Shown here piece by piece: positions 40,777 through 49,385 of a stretch of DNA of 64,000 nt. Origin of the DNA: CAZCFB01 sp964511535 (GTDB lineage Bacteria > Myxococcota_A > Polyangia > GCA-2747355 > CAZCFB01); the NCBI GenBank assembly GCA_964511535.1, contig CAZEFW010000008.1, positions 44,476 through 108,475 on the forward strand, read 5' to 3'. Below the pieces are notes generated by a model. It saw nothing but the letters and a program-made list of their open reading frames with translations. It was not told where the DNA came from and made no database searches. Numbering within the stretch: the first letter of the stretch is position 1; each line of letters begins with the position of its first letter. A program made the translations under genes and the position numbers.

Positions 40777-42783
40777 CTACGCCGGATGCTCCACCACCGC
40801 CTGATCCTTCATCCTCGCCGCCTGCTTCGCCTCCAACGCCTTGCTCGCCTCTTCCTTCCCCTCTGGATTCGGCGTGTACTCCGGCACGCAGCCTGAAAGA
40901 GCTTCTCTGAGCTCGTCCGGGGTGGCGTCGCCAATCTTTGCCCGCAGGCCGTCCACCATGGCGGCGACCTTGTCCACGCCGGGCACCTTGCTGTGGCCGA
41001 CCCAGATGCGCGGGTGCTTGGTCTTGGCGGCGTTCTCATCGCCGAGGTTGATCTCCTCGAACAGCTTCTCGCCCGGGCGCATGCCAGTGAAGTTGATCTC
41101 GATGTCCCGGTCCGGGACCATGCCGGAGAGGGTGATCAGGTCCCTGGCCAGGTCGACGATCTTGACTGATTCGCCCATCTCCAGGATGAAGATCTCGCCT
41201 CCATCGCCCATGGCCGCGGCCTGCAACACCAGCTGGCTCGCCTCGGGGATGGTCATGAAGTAGCGCCGCATCTCCGGATGGGTCACGGTCACCGGCCCCC
41301 CCCTGGCGATCTGCTCCTTGAAGATCGGCACCACGCTCCCCTCGCTGCCGAGCACGTTGCCGAAGCGCACCGTGAGGAACCGGGTCTTGGTGTCGGTGTA
41401 GGACAGCGCCTGCACGAACATCTCGGCCATGCGCTTGGAGGCGCCCATGACGCTGGTGGGGTTGACCGCCTTGTCCGTGGAGATCATCACGAAGGCGTCC
41501 GCGCCCACCTCGTGGGCCATCTCCGCCATCACCCGGCTGCCATGGATGTTATTGCGTACCGCCTCGCCGGGGTTGCACTCCATCAGCGGCACATGCTTGT
41601 GGGCCGCGGCGTGAAACACCACATCCGGACGGTGGGCGAGCATCAGCTGCCGCATGCGGTCCCGATTGGCCACGCTGCCGATGAGGGTCTCCAGGCAGAC
41701 CTCCGGGAAGGTCGCCTTGAGCTCGCGGTGAATGTGGAACAGCGGGTTCTCTGCCTGATCCAGCAGATAAAGCCGGGCCGGCTGGTAGCGGCACACCTGG
41801 CGGCAGATCTCCGAACCGATGCTGCCCCCGGCGCCCGTGATCAGCACCTCGCGGCCGCGGATGAAGTCGCTGATCGCGTCCTCCTCCAGCTCAACCGGCG
41901 CTCGACCCAGCAGGTCTGCGATGGCCACATCGCGCACGTTGGACAGGTTGAAAATCCCGGCCGAGAGCTCATGAAACGCCGGGATGATCTTCACGTCCAC
42001 GCCCGCGCCCTTGGCCAGGTCCATCACCCTGCGAACCGACTCGCCGCCAAACGATGCGATGGTGAGCACCGCCAGGTCCACCTCGAGCCGCCGCGCATGA
42101 TGCTCCAGAGAGCTGATGGGCCCGAGCACCTTGTACCCCTGAATCACCGTGCCGTTCTTGTTGGGATCGTCGTCCAGGAAGCCGAGCACCGAGAAGCCGA
42201 CTCGTGGGTTGTCGTGGACCTGCCTCGCCATCATCACCCCGGCGTCCCCGGCGCCGATGAGCAGCACGCGCCGCGGCGGCGTCTGCTCCTCCTCCGCGAC
42301 CCGCAGGCGCTCGTGCCCCTGCTCCTTGATCACCCGCCAAAGGGCCCGGACAGCCACGATGCCCCCGATGGTCAGCACGAGCTCGGCCAGCAGCACGCCG
42401 TACGGCACGGTGGCGAACTTCGGGTTCAGCTTGATCGGCGTCACCTGGATCAACGTGGGCATGGCGTAACGCACCGCCAGCAGCAGGATCGTGCCCGAGA
42501 AGGTGGCGGCCAGGATCCTGGGCATATCCCGCAGGCTGATGTAGCGCCAGATCAACCGGTACACGCCGAACAGGGCGAACAGCCCGATGCGCAGCAGCAC
42601 CAGGTACGGGACGATGAGCAGGAACTGCTTCAGGTAATCTCTTGGGGGGACATCCCCGGACCAGCGGAGGAAGTAAGCCGCGAGCAGCGCCAGCGCCACC
42701 ACCAGGCCGTCCACGACGAACTGCAGGAACCTGTTGCGGATGAATCTCATGGGGCGCTCGCTGGCACCTCCTACGCCGGTCAA
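40777..42783 (-). CDS. Membrane nucleotide-sugar 4,6-dehydratase, CapD/WbpM family
   Basis: A 668-residue polysaccharide biosynthesis protein. Four transmembrane helices (~18-135), a CoA-binding-like domain (VLLIGAGDAGVMMARQV) and the C-terminal extended SDR dehydratase follow: VLITGAGGSIGSE for NAD, DVVFHAAAHKHVPLME, STDKAVNPTSVMGASKR with the Met/Lys pair in place of Tyr, and RFGNVLGSEGSV. WbpM/FlaA1-type enzymes convert UDP-GlcNAc to its 4-keto-6-deoxy form for surface polysaccharides. The start is TTG at 42783 (GAGGGA upstream); ATG at 42750 is an alternative. It lies downstream of the OPX and barrel genes on the same strand. Confidence 0.93.
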   Translation of the reverse strand: MTGVGGASERPMRFIRNRFLQFVVDGLVVALALLAAYFLRWSGDVPPRDYLKQFLLIVPYLVLLRIGLFALFGVYRLIWRYISLRDMPRILAATFSGTILLLAVRYAMPTLIQVTPIKLNPKFATVPYGVLLAELVLTIGGIVAVRALWRVIKEQGHERLRVAEEEQTPPRRVLLIGAGDAGVMMARQVHDNPRVGFSVLGFLDDDPNKNGTVIQGYKVLGPISSLEHHARRLEVDLAVLTIASFGGESVRRVMDLAKGAGVDVKIIPAFHELSAGIFNLSNVRDVAIADLLGRAPVELEEDAISDFIRGREVLITGAGGSIGSEICRQVCRYQPARLYLLDQAENPLFHIHRELKATFPEVCLETLIGSVANRDRMRQLMLAHRPDVVFHAAAHKHVPLMECNPGEAVRNNIHGSRVMAEMAHEVGADAFVMISTDKAVNPTSVMGASKRMAEMFVQALSYTDTKTRFLTVRFGNVLGSEGSVVPIFKEQIARGGPVTVTHPEMRRYFMTIPEASQLVLQAAAMGDGGEIFILEMGESVKIVDLARDLITLSGMVPDRDIEINFTGMRPGEKLFEEINLGDENAAKTKHPRIWVGHSKVPGVDKVAAMVDGLRAKIGDATPDELREALSGCVPEYTPNPEGKEEASKALEAKQAARMKDQAVVEHPA

Positions 42784-42803
42784 CTCATTGTCCCTCTATT
42801 ATA

Positions 42804-42823
42804 TGGTGGTTTATTAACCACCA
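42804..42823 (-). other. Perfect hairpin between OPX and WbpM-like genes
   Basis: TGGTGGTT-TATT-AACCACCA is a perfect 8-bp stem with a 4-base loop in the 71-bp gap. No U run follows on the minus strand, so it may stabilise or process the transcript rather than stop it. Confidence 0.5.
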
Positions 42824-42854
42824 AACATTCAATCAATCAAGCAGGGACTTGGGC

Positions 42855-43460
42855 TTAGAAGACACGCTCGGGCACAAAGATGATGTCACCTGGGCGGATC
42901 AGGTAGTTGGGCTTCTTGCCCTCGCCGATGTCCTCCACCGGCAATGAGACCTGGCTGCTCTTTCCGTCGGTGACACGCGTCAGCGAGACCTTGTTCTTCG
43001 AGGCCATGGGCGTGAACCCTCCCGCCTGGCTGATGGCCTCGATGACCGACATGTTGGCGACGTAGTTGAAGGTCCCAGGCTTGCGGACCTGGCCGAAGAC
43101 GCTGATCTTCTTGCTGTTGTACGCCTCGACGAAGATCGACACATGGGGCTTCTTGAGGTAGCCGTTGGCCAGCTTGCGCTTGATCATGACGCCAACCTGG
43201 GACGGGGTCTTGCCCTGAACCTTCAGCGTCTCAATCAGCGGAAATTCGATGGTCCCCTCGGCGGACACGAGGAACCGGCCGCTCAGATCTTTTTCGCCGA
43301 ACACGGTCACCAGGAAGATGTCGCCCGGTCCGAGGGTGGTGTCTTCCATGGTCACAGCCTTGGTGTTCACCGGCGGAAGCGGCGCCCGGGGCGAAGGGCA
43401 AGCCGTGCAGAGCAGCGTCATCATGGCGAGCAGTGGCAACAGGAGGCGCGGTTTGGTCAT
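42855..43460 (-). CDS. Short polysaccharide export (OPX, Wza-family) lipoprotein
   Basis: A 201-residue lipoprotein (lipobox CTAC, Cys21) with a polysaccharide export domain (LGPGDIFLVTVFGEKDLSGRF, about 43-120) and a SLBB-type domain (ISVFGQVRKPGTFNY, AISQAGGFTPMAS, YLIRPGDIIFVPERVF). E. coli Wza is ~380 residues and ends in a helix that forms the outer-membrane pore; this protein stops after the SLBB domain, so it lacks a pore of its own. Short OPX proteins of this kind are thought to work with a separate beta-barrel, such as the one encoded just upstream at 43598. Confidence 0.92.
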   Translation of the reverse strand: MTKPRLLLPLLAMMTLLCTACPSPRAPLPPVNTKAVTMEDTTLGPGDIFLVTVFGEKDLSGRFLVSAEGTIEFPLIETLKVQGKTPSQVGVMIKRKLANGYLKKPHVSIFVEAYNSKKISVFGQVRKPGTFNYVANMSVIEAISQAGGFTPMASKNKVSLTRVTDGKSSQVSLPVEDIGEGKKPNYLIRPGDIIFVPERVF

Positions 43461-43597
43461 GGCTGTACACTCCCGGTGGCGACCGACATGCTTCGCCGGC
43501 GCCGCCTCAGGTCAACCCGTTCAGGTCCTTGTTTGAAAGCAGCTCGCCGAACTAGGGCCAGCCGCGGGCAATTCATGAAGGAGTCCTACCCCGCGGA

Positions 43598-44926
43598 TCA
43601 GTAGCTGATCCCAACCTTGCCGTACACCTGGTGCTTGGTGTAGTCCGTCACGGTGGTCCGCCCCAACTCCGTCGTCGGGATCGGATCACTTGCCAGCTGG
43701 CGGTACTGAATGTTGTAGCCGGCGCCGATGTTGATCCAGTCGCGGATCCGCCAGTCCAGGCCCACATCACCGGTGATGATGTGGTTACGAGGCGCCTGCA
43801 TATTGGCCGCCTCCTGCGCCGTGGAGAGTCCCCCGTGGCTACGGTAGCGGTAGTCACCCTCGAGGTGGATCATGATGCGGTTGATGATCAGGTGGTCGTA
43901 GCGGAGGTAGATCCGCTCGTCCATGTAGTAGTTGGTGATCAGGCTGTCGTTGAAGTCATGCTGGAAACCAGCGGACAGCTTGGCCATGGGCCCGATGTAG
44001 TAGTTCAGCTCCAGCGTGGCCACCAACATGTTGTACGAGTCGAAGGTCTCGTGGAAGCTGCCGCCGTAGCCGACCTTGAGCAGCACACCGAAGCGCGGGG
44101 TGAACAGACCGTTGTAGCCGAGGAAGATGCGCAGCGGCATTGAGTTGGTGCGGTTGGCAGTGGTCACACCCTCGTAGTAGTCGTGGTACTGCCAGTTGAC
44201 ATCCAGGAAGACAGCCGACTTGGGCAGGATCTTCCACTTGGCCTCGAACATCACCTCGTGAGCCATCTTGCGGAACGCCGCGTAGGTGTCGCTCTCGAAG
44301 TAGTCGAGGTTGAACGCGTAGCCCAGCCCAAATGAGAGCAGGCCGCCACCGGGAGCGAGGACGAACTTCAACCCACCCCGGTTGATGTCGCGACCGTTCT
44401 GGACGTTGCCAGGCAAGGGCGCCACCGAGCGGGTGAATTGGTCGAAGATCTCGAGCGAGAACAGCCGACCGGGGAAGAGGCGGAAGTCGAGGTTGCCTGT
44501 CACCTCGAACACATGCCGCCAGCTCTCCAGATCTACGCCGATCTGCTTGTAGGTCTTGATATCCCCGTCCTGGATGAAGTACTCCCGGAAAGAGAGCGCT
44601 GCATCAAGCCTCAGGAAGATGGTCGGCCGATAGGTCTTGCCGTCCGCGTCTTCCAGGCGCTGCGCCGAGGAGGTCGCCAGGGCCAGGTGGGGTACCACCC
44701 GGAGGTAGCCAACACCGATGATCGGTTTGCCATCAAATGTGTTGGCGTAGTTAATGTTGCTGTCGTAGCCACCACCTACCCAGACCCCCGGATGAAAAAG
44801 GACGGAATCGGAGAGCTTGATCCCCGGTCCCTCATTGTACCGGATGGGTGAGATGAGCTGGGCGTGCGCGCTCCCTGCTATCAGCAGGGCCGCGAGAGGT
44901 AACGCTCTGAGGAGTATCGCTCGCAT
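43598..44926 (-). CDS. Outer-membrane beta-barrel, probable polysaccharide export porin partner
   Basis: A 442-residue exported protein: signal peptide ending LIAGSAHAQ, then amphipathic strands through to the terminal KHQVYGKVGISY, consistent with a barrel of about 16-18 strands. Features such as GGGYDSNINYAN and YRYRSHGG recur in outer-membrane proteins of exopolysaccharide loci. It precedes the short OPX gene by 137 bp on the same strand, so it is a good candidate for a Wzp-type porin through which the polymer exits. ATG at 44926 is chosen; TTG at 44947 is in frame but has no better ribosome site. Confidence 0.82.
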   Translation of the reverse strand: MRAILLRALPLAALLIAGSAHAQLISPIRYNEGPGIKLSDSVLFHPGVWVGGGYDSNINYANTFDGKPIIGVGYLRVVPHLALATSSAQRLEDADGKTYRPTIFLRLDAALSFREYFIQDGDIKTYKQIGVDLESWRHVFEVTGNLDFRLFPGRLFSLEIFDQFTRSVAPLPGNVQNGRDINRGGLKFVLAPGGGLLSFGLGYAFNLDYFESDTYAAFRKMAHEVMFEAKWKILPKSAVFLDVNWQYHDYYEGVTTANRTNSMPLRIFLGYNGLFTPRFGVLLKVGYGGSFHETFDSYNMLVATLELNYYIGPMAKLSAGFQHDFNDSLITNYYMDERIYLRYDHLIINRIMIHLEGDYRYRSHGGLSTAQEAANMQAPRNHIITGDVGLDWRIRDWINIGAGYNIQYRQLASDPIPTTELGRTTVTDYTKHQVYGKVGISY

Positions 44927-45037
44927 CAGCTTTCGCCTTCTATTCAACTCTTACCCCCGATTGAGACTTAATCCAAATTTATGCTTCTACGACGAGCTTC
45001 AGGATTAATGATCTTCGCGGGAGGTTAAACGCTACGG

Positions 45038-45649
45038 CTAGCGGACAGCCGTGGCTGCAGGACCCCGCTCGGGCGACGATGCGGCATCGTAGTCGCTCTT
45101 GGTCTTCGTGGTGTCCTGCTTGGTGATTGAAGAATCTTCTTCAGTGCTGACCTTGGTCTTGCCCACGTATGCCACGTCCTCGCCGATGCAGGCGTCTGCC
45201 TCGGAGCCGAGCACGATGGTGTTCTGGTGAGCAATGGTGATCTTCGAAAACTGGAAGTTGCGCTTGGGCACGCTGTTCCGCACCGCCGGCGTCTTGAAGG
45301 CCTTGCCCACGTCGTCTCCAACCTTGACGTTGGCGTCGATCTTCGTCTTCTTGTCGTTGACGCAGTTCAGCTTGATGATGTCGCTGTCTGCCTTGGCGCC
45401 CTCGGCCTTGCTGCCGACCTTGGTCTGGACCTGCTTCATCTTGGAGTTGTAGTTCCCCACCTGCCTCTCCTGCTCTGACAGGGTCAGCTGGCTGGACTTG
45501 GCGAAGCCCATTTCGGCATCGTCACCCTTGGTTGTACCGGTACCTGCAGCGCCGCCGGCAGGATCGGTGCCCTGCGCCCAGGCAGTGGCGCAGGTCAGCA
45601 AAATGGCAAGGCCCAAGTTGACCGACCACTTCGTTCGATTCACGAGCAT
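45038..45649 (-). CDS. Hypothetical exported protein
   Basis: A 203-residue protein with a signal peptide (NLGLAILLTCATAWAQ). The mature part is polar, rich in Lys, Asp, Ser and Thr, with two cysteines (LNCVND, DACIGEDV) that may pair, and an apparently disordered tail (STEEDSSITKQDTTKTKSD). No family recognised. It has its own strong sigma70-like promoter and lies between the exopolysaccharide genes and the Glt/Nfs-like operon, so an abundant secreted or surface protein is likely. Start at 45649 preferred for the signal peptide. Confidence 0.72.
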   Translation of the reverse strand: MLVNRTKWSVNLGLAILLTCATAWAQGTDPAGGAAGTGTTKGDDAEMGFAKSSQLTLSEQERQVGNYNSKMKQVQTKVGSKAEGAKADSDIIKLNCVNDKKTKIDANVKVGDDVGKAFKTPAVRNSVPKRNFQFSKITIAHQNTIVLGSEADACIGEDVAYVGKTKVSTEEDSSITKQDTTKTKSDYDAASSPERGPAATAVR

Positions 45650-46083
45650 GGTCTCTCTCTTCCCTCGGTAATACACCAGGATAGGTGGTGATACGACTGT
45701 ACCTGTGGGTAGTCCGAGTGTGAGTATAGATTGAGTTTACCGGCTGTCAACCTTTCTCTGACACTCCCGTACGGAATAGTGCTGGTACTGCACACGGGGG
45801 TGCGTACTACGGTCTGGGGGCCAGCCGGGCCCAATTGTTTGAAGGTCTTCATCTCGCTCCAAGCCCCTTCCGCTGGGGTTGCTTCTTAAAGGTATGTTGC
45901 AGCAAGGGGCTCAATCGTTCGCTCTTTTTTCAATTAATTAGATTACCCGATATGCGGGATAATTCAATACGGTAAGTTTTCCAGATTACACTTTTTTTTC
46001 ACGATGATAATGCGGGAGGTGGTGAAGCCAGATGAAGCGTAAAGTGATTTGATTCCGGGGGGTTGCTTCGGTATTGCGGAGTA
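45650..46083. other. 434-bp noncoding stretch
   Basis: No coding sequence is supported here. It contains the promoter of the gene at 45038 (45723-45750), an AT-rich part at about 45890-46010 and an imperfect hairpin around CCCGATATGCGGG (45946-45958) that could end the transcript of the AgmX/PglI-type gene. Nothing else is recognised. Confidence 0.6.
45723..45750 (-). promoter_or_regulatory. Strong sigma70-like promoter
   Basis: On the minus strand TTGACA (45745-45750), a 16-bp spacer and TATACT (45723-45728). Predicted start near 45716 leaves a leader of about 66 bases before the ATG at 45649. Confidence 0.75.
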
Positions 46084-47520
46084 CTACCGGGAGGGGGTGA
46101 GGATAAAGGGCACGCAGACCTCGGCCGATCCACCCTCCGGGGGCGGGAAGCGGAGCCGCTTGATGCAGCTCTTGATCCCCGAGGTGAGCACCGGATCCCC
46201 GATGGAATCGTTCTCCACGTTGATGCTGCCCACGCGACCCATGGGGTCGACGGTGAAGCACATGGAGACCTTGCCCGACATGGCTGGATCCCGCTTCAGG
46301 CCGCGCTGGTACTGAGACTTCACGCACCGCATACCGCGCTTGATGATGCGGTAAGTGGCGTCGGAGTTCATGTTGCCGTCCATGATGTCCGGCGTGGACG
46401 ACTTGACCTTGGCCGTGGGCACACGCTCCTTGACCATGCCGCCCGTGCCCACCTTGCCCGGGCCGCCCACGCGGCCGCCGATGTCGCCGATCCCCACCGC
46501 CTTTCCGCTGCCGCCGGAGCCCTTGCCGCGAAGGCCTCCGCCCTTGCCGCCGGATCCTGCCACGGTGAGACCACCCACGCCGGAGAACGCCTTGGCCACG
46601 TCGGTGCCAGGGTCGCCGCTGCCGATCAAGTTGGCGGCCGTCCCCTTGCCCGCGGCGCCCTTGGCACCCAGCAGCTTGAGAACGCCCATGCTGGCGACCT
46701 TCTTGGCCAGGCGCGCGCGCCGCGCAGCTGCCTTGGCCTCCTGGCACGCCTTGTCGCAAGGCTTGGCCGGGCCCTTCTTCCTGACCTTGGGGCCGCCCGC
46801 GGCCTTCTTCGGGCCGGGCTCGTCCTTCTTCTCCACGGCCTTCTCGCCCATATCAGACAGCTTGGACAGATCCAGCGCCTTGGGCTTCTCCACCTCGGGG
46901 ATGTAGTCCGCGAACCGATCGGGGATCACATCCGGCTCGATCTTGCGCGGGAAGTCCAGGGTGCGCAGGTAGACCAAAAAGCCGAAGTGCAGCGTCGCGA
47001 TGGTGACGAAGCAGGACGCCAGCATCCAGTCCACGTTGGTGAAGAAGCCACCACGAACCGAAGGCGGCAGCTGCGGCCTCGGCTGAACCGGCGGGGGCGT
47101 GACGAACTGGAACAGCAGCGTGACCTCGCCCAGCAGCACCTTGCCTCGGGTGTTCTCGGTCAGCTGCAGCTCGTGCAGGTTCCCCTTCTTCTTGGCGTGG
47201 CCCCCGGAGCGTGCCGCCTCGAGAGACATGACCTTCCCGCCCAGAGAGATGCGGCCGTCCATGGACTCGCCGAACTTGAGCGTGTACTGGCCCTGGTTCA
47301 TCTCGAACAGGGTAAATGTGCGGGGCAAGGTCGACGCCGGCACCACGATGGTGTTTCGTGGCGATGCGCCGATGGTCACGTTGGACCGCTTTCGGATCAG
47401 GCGCTCCTCAATGATCTTACCCGCCTGGATGATGCCGATGCGGAGGATCTTGGGGACCTGGGCCGCGTCCTTGCTCTTGGAGTTACTGCTGCTTTTGGCT
47501 TGCTTCTTCGCTGGTGCCAT
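46084..47520 (-). CDS. AgmX/PglI-type protein (Glt/Nfs G-like)
   Basis: A 478-residue protein. Residues ~20-150 resemble the FHA-like N-terminal domain of AgmX (ILRIGIIQAGKIIEERLI, NTIVVPASTLPRTFTLFE). One transmembrane helix lies at ~170-190 (MLASCFVTIATLHFGFLVYL), then a Lys/Ala/Gly-rich periplasmic linker. The C-terminal ~90 residues (YRIIKRGMRCVKSQYQRGL to FPPPEGGSAEVCVPFIL) are the TonB-like AgmX/PglI C-terminal domain. In Myxococcus such proteins link the inner-membrane motor to the outer-membrane part of gliding (Glt) or spore-coat (Nfs) machines. It is the last gene of the operon starting at 56164. Confidence 0.88.
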   Translation of the reverse strand: MAPAKKQAKSSSNSKSKDAAQVPKILRIGIIQAGKIIEERLIRKRSNVTIGASPRNTIVVPASTLPRTFTLFEMNQGQYTLKFGESMDGRISLGGKVMSLEAARSGGHAKKKGNLHELQLTENTRGKVLLGEVTLLFQFVTPPPVQPRPQLPPSVRGGFFTNVDWMLASCFVTIATLHFGFLVYLRTLDFPRKIEPDVIPDRFADYIPEVEKPKALDLSKLSDMGEKAVEKKDEPGPKKAAGGPKVRKKGPAKPCDKACQEAKAAARRARLAKKVASMGVLKLLGAKGAAGKGTAANLIGSGDPGTDVAKAFSGVGGLTVAGSGGKGGGLRGKGSGGSGKAVGIGDIGGRVGGPGKVGTGGMVKERVPTAKVKSSTPDIMDGNMNSDATYRIIKRGMRCVKSQYQRGLKRDPAMSGKVSMCFTVDPMGRVGSINVENDSIGDPVLTSGIKSCIKRLRFPPPEGGSAEVCVPFILTPSR

Positions 47521-47615
47521 CTGCTACTCGTCTCGGTCCTGGTTTTAGAAATCCTGACTCAAATGTTCCAGCTTCTTATGACCACTCCGCGCGGCGAATG
47601 TTCCGCCGGAGAAAA

Positions 47616-47939
47616 TCAGAATGGACTCTTTTTTACCGCGTCCAGTATCCGGGGTACGAAATTTTTCTTCAAGGCCGCCCAATCGTAATTGATCTGGGAC
47701 CGTTCAAGCACGTAAAAAGCGTTCGGCTTCTGAATCCGGCCCTCGATGACGAAGCCGGTGGTGATGCGGTAGACCTTCTTGCCGCCGGCGCCGCGCTCCA
47801 CCTTGACCTCCGGCGCCTCCTCCCCTTCCTTCTTGGTCTCCGAGCCCTTGTCCCCGCCGGTCTGCGCCCAGCCGCTGGCTGAAACGCAGCACACCAGCGC
47901 CGCGGCGCCGCATGCCAGAAGCAATCTCTTGAGTTTCAT
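47616..47939 (-). CDS. Small exported protein (position of Glt/Nfs F)
   Basis: A 107-residue exported protein: signal peptide ending near ASGWAQ, an acidic/basic linker (GSETKKEGEEAPEVKVERG) and a short domain with VYRITTGFVIEGRIQKPNAFYVLERSQINYDW. I see no wider family. Its place between the TPR lipoprotein and the AgmX/PglI gene corresponds to gltF/nfsF in Myxococcus, which also encodes a small periplasmic protein; that equivalence is inferred from gene order only. Gap of 14 bp to the preceding gene. Confidence 0.75.
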   Translation of the reverse strand: MKLKRLLLACGAAALVCCVSASGWAQTGGDKGSETKKEGEEAPEVKVERGAGGKKVYRITTGFVIEGRIQKPNAFYVLERSQINYDWAALKKNFVPRILDAVKKSPF

Positions 47940-47953
47940 CGGCTCTCTCCTTC

Positions 47954-49369
47954 TCAGCTACCGGGCTGCGGCTGGGTACCCGCGCCACCCTCTGCCGGGG
48001 GCTGGGTCTCACCACCGCCACCTGCCGGGGGCTGGGGCTGGGCACCGCCGCCGCTTCCGTCACCTGCGGGAGGCTGGGGCTGGGCTTCCCCGCCGCCACC
48101 TGCCGCCGCCTTGTCCGCCGCTGCCTTGTCCGCCGCTGCCTTGTCCGCCGCAGCCTTCTCGGCAGCAGCCTTATCAGCCGCCGCTTTCGCAGCCGCCGCC
48201 TTCTTGGCATCGCGCGCCTTGTTCCGGGCGGCGCGCTTGGCAGCACGCTCCCGCTTCTTCTTCTCTCGCTCGTACGCCTTCTGAGCGTCCGTGATGTACT
48301 GCTCCACCGGATCGTTGGCGACGGTGCTGCGCGCGGTGCGCTTGTACATGTTGAAGTACTCCACCGCCTTGTTCAGCTGGTCCAGCTTGTCCATGTTCCC
48401 GAACTTCTGCGCGTCGAGGAACAGGATGCCCAGGTTGAAGTAAGCGTTGGCGTAGTTCTTGTTCAACGACAGGGCCTTCATGAATGCCGCCTGGGCCTCC
48501 ACGAGCCTCCCCGCGCCGCGGTAGGCCGCGCCCAGGTTCAGGTGCACGCCCGGCTGGTTCGGCATGAGCCGGCGAGCAGCCTCCAACATCGGCGTGGCGG
48601 CCTTGTAGTTCTTCGCTTTCAGGTACAGGGCGCCGATGTTGATGTGGGGCGGGCCCAGGTTCGGCTCCACGGCGATGGCCTTCTTGAAGTGCTGCATGGC
48701 CAGCGGGTCGTTCTTGTCCTTCATGGCGATGTTGGCCTTGATGGAGTAGCAGCGGCCGATGTTCGGCTTGAGCTCGAGGGCGATGTCGCAGATGGCCGAG
48801 GCGAACTCGAACTTGCCCAGCTTGTAATACGCCATGGCCATGGCCAGCATGGCCGGGGTGTGCTTCTCGTCCTTGCGCAGCGCCTCCTTGGCCTTGCGGA
48901 TGGCGGCCAGGTACTTTCTGGAGCGCACCAGGGCCTCGGCCTCCTTGGCCTCCTCGAGGATCTGCGTTGCCGGCTGCGCTGCCACGGGATCGGGCTGGGC
49001 AGGCGCGGCAGGCGCGGGATCCAGGGTGGCCGTCTTGCCCGGCTCTCCGGCCCCCGCCATGGTCACGTCGCCGCCCGTCGCTGCGGGGGTGGCGGGCGTG
49101 GCGGTCCCGGCAGGGGTCTCGCCGCCGCTGGTTTCTCCTCCGACCACAGTGGCGTCCTCGGGCGCGGTCTCGCCGCCGGCCGAGGACTTCTTGGCGCTAT
49201 CGGCGTCCCGCTTTGCCCGCTCCTTCTTGAGGAACTCCTCCGGCGTGGTGGATTCCTTCTTCTCCTTGTCGCACGCCGTCAGGGGCGCTCCGAGGAGCAC
49301 CGCCGCGACGAGCAGCAACAGCAGCCGAGCTGCCTTGCGAAGGTTGAAGGGGTTGCGGTGGGTTGCCAT
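47954..49369 (-). CDS. TPR lipoprotein (Glt/Nfs E-like)
   Basis: A 471-residue lipoprotein (LTAC, Cys33). After a Ser/Ala/Pro-rich linker there are about five or six TPR units at ~145-340 (KHTPAMLAMAMAYYKLGKFE, DPLAMQHFKKAIAVEPNLG, PGVHLNLGAAYRGAGRLVEA). The tail has repeats of AADKAAA type and Gln/Pro/Gly-rich sequence, from a matching DNA repeat near 48090-48190. GGAGGA lies before ATG 49369. The layout matches GltE/NfsE (AglT) of Myxococcus, an outer-membrane TPR lipoprotein. It sits 16 bp after the large TPR gene. Confidence 0.87.
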   Translation of the reverse strand: MATHRNPFNLRKAARLLLLLVAAVLLGAPLTACDKEKKESTTPEEFLKKERAKRDADSAKKSSAGGETAPEDATVVGGETSGGETPAGTATPATPAATGGDVTMAGAGEPGKTATLDPAPAAPAQPDPVAAQPATQILEEAKEAEALVRSRKYLAAIRKAKEALRKDEKHTPAMLAMAMAYYKLGKFEFASAICDIALELKPNIGRCYSIKANIAMKDKNDPLAMQHFKKAIAVEPNLGPPHINIGALYLKAKNYKAATPMLEAARRLMPNQPGVHLNLGAAYRGAGRLVEAQAAFMKALSLNKNYANAYFNLGILFLDAQKFGNMDKLDQLNKAVEYFNMYKRTARSTVANDPVEQYITDAQKAYEREKKKRERAAKRAARNKARDAKKAAAAKAAADKAAAEKAAADKAAADKAAADKAAAGGGGEAQPQPPAGDGSGGGAQPQPPAGGGGETQPPAEGGAGTQPQPGS

Positions 49370-49385
49370 GTCCTCCTCCCTGGAA

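Noticed and set aside
45650..46083. Small RNA or riboswitch in the largest noncoding gap
   Set aside because: Only one promoter and a weak imperfect hairpin are seen; no known RNA family is recognisable by eye.
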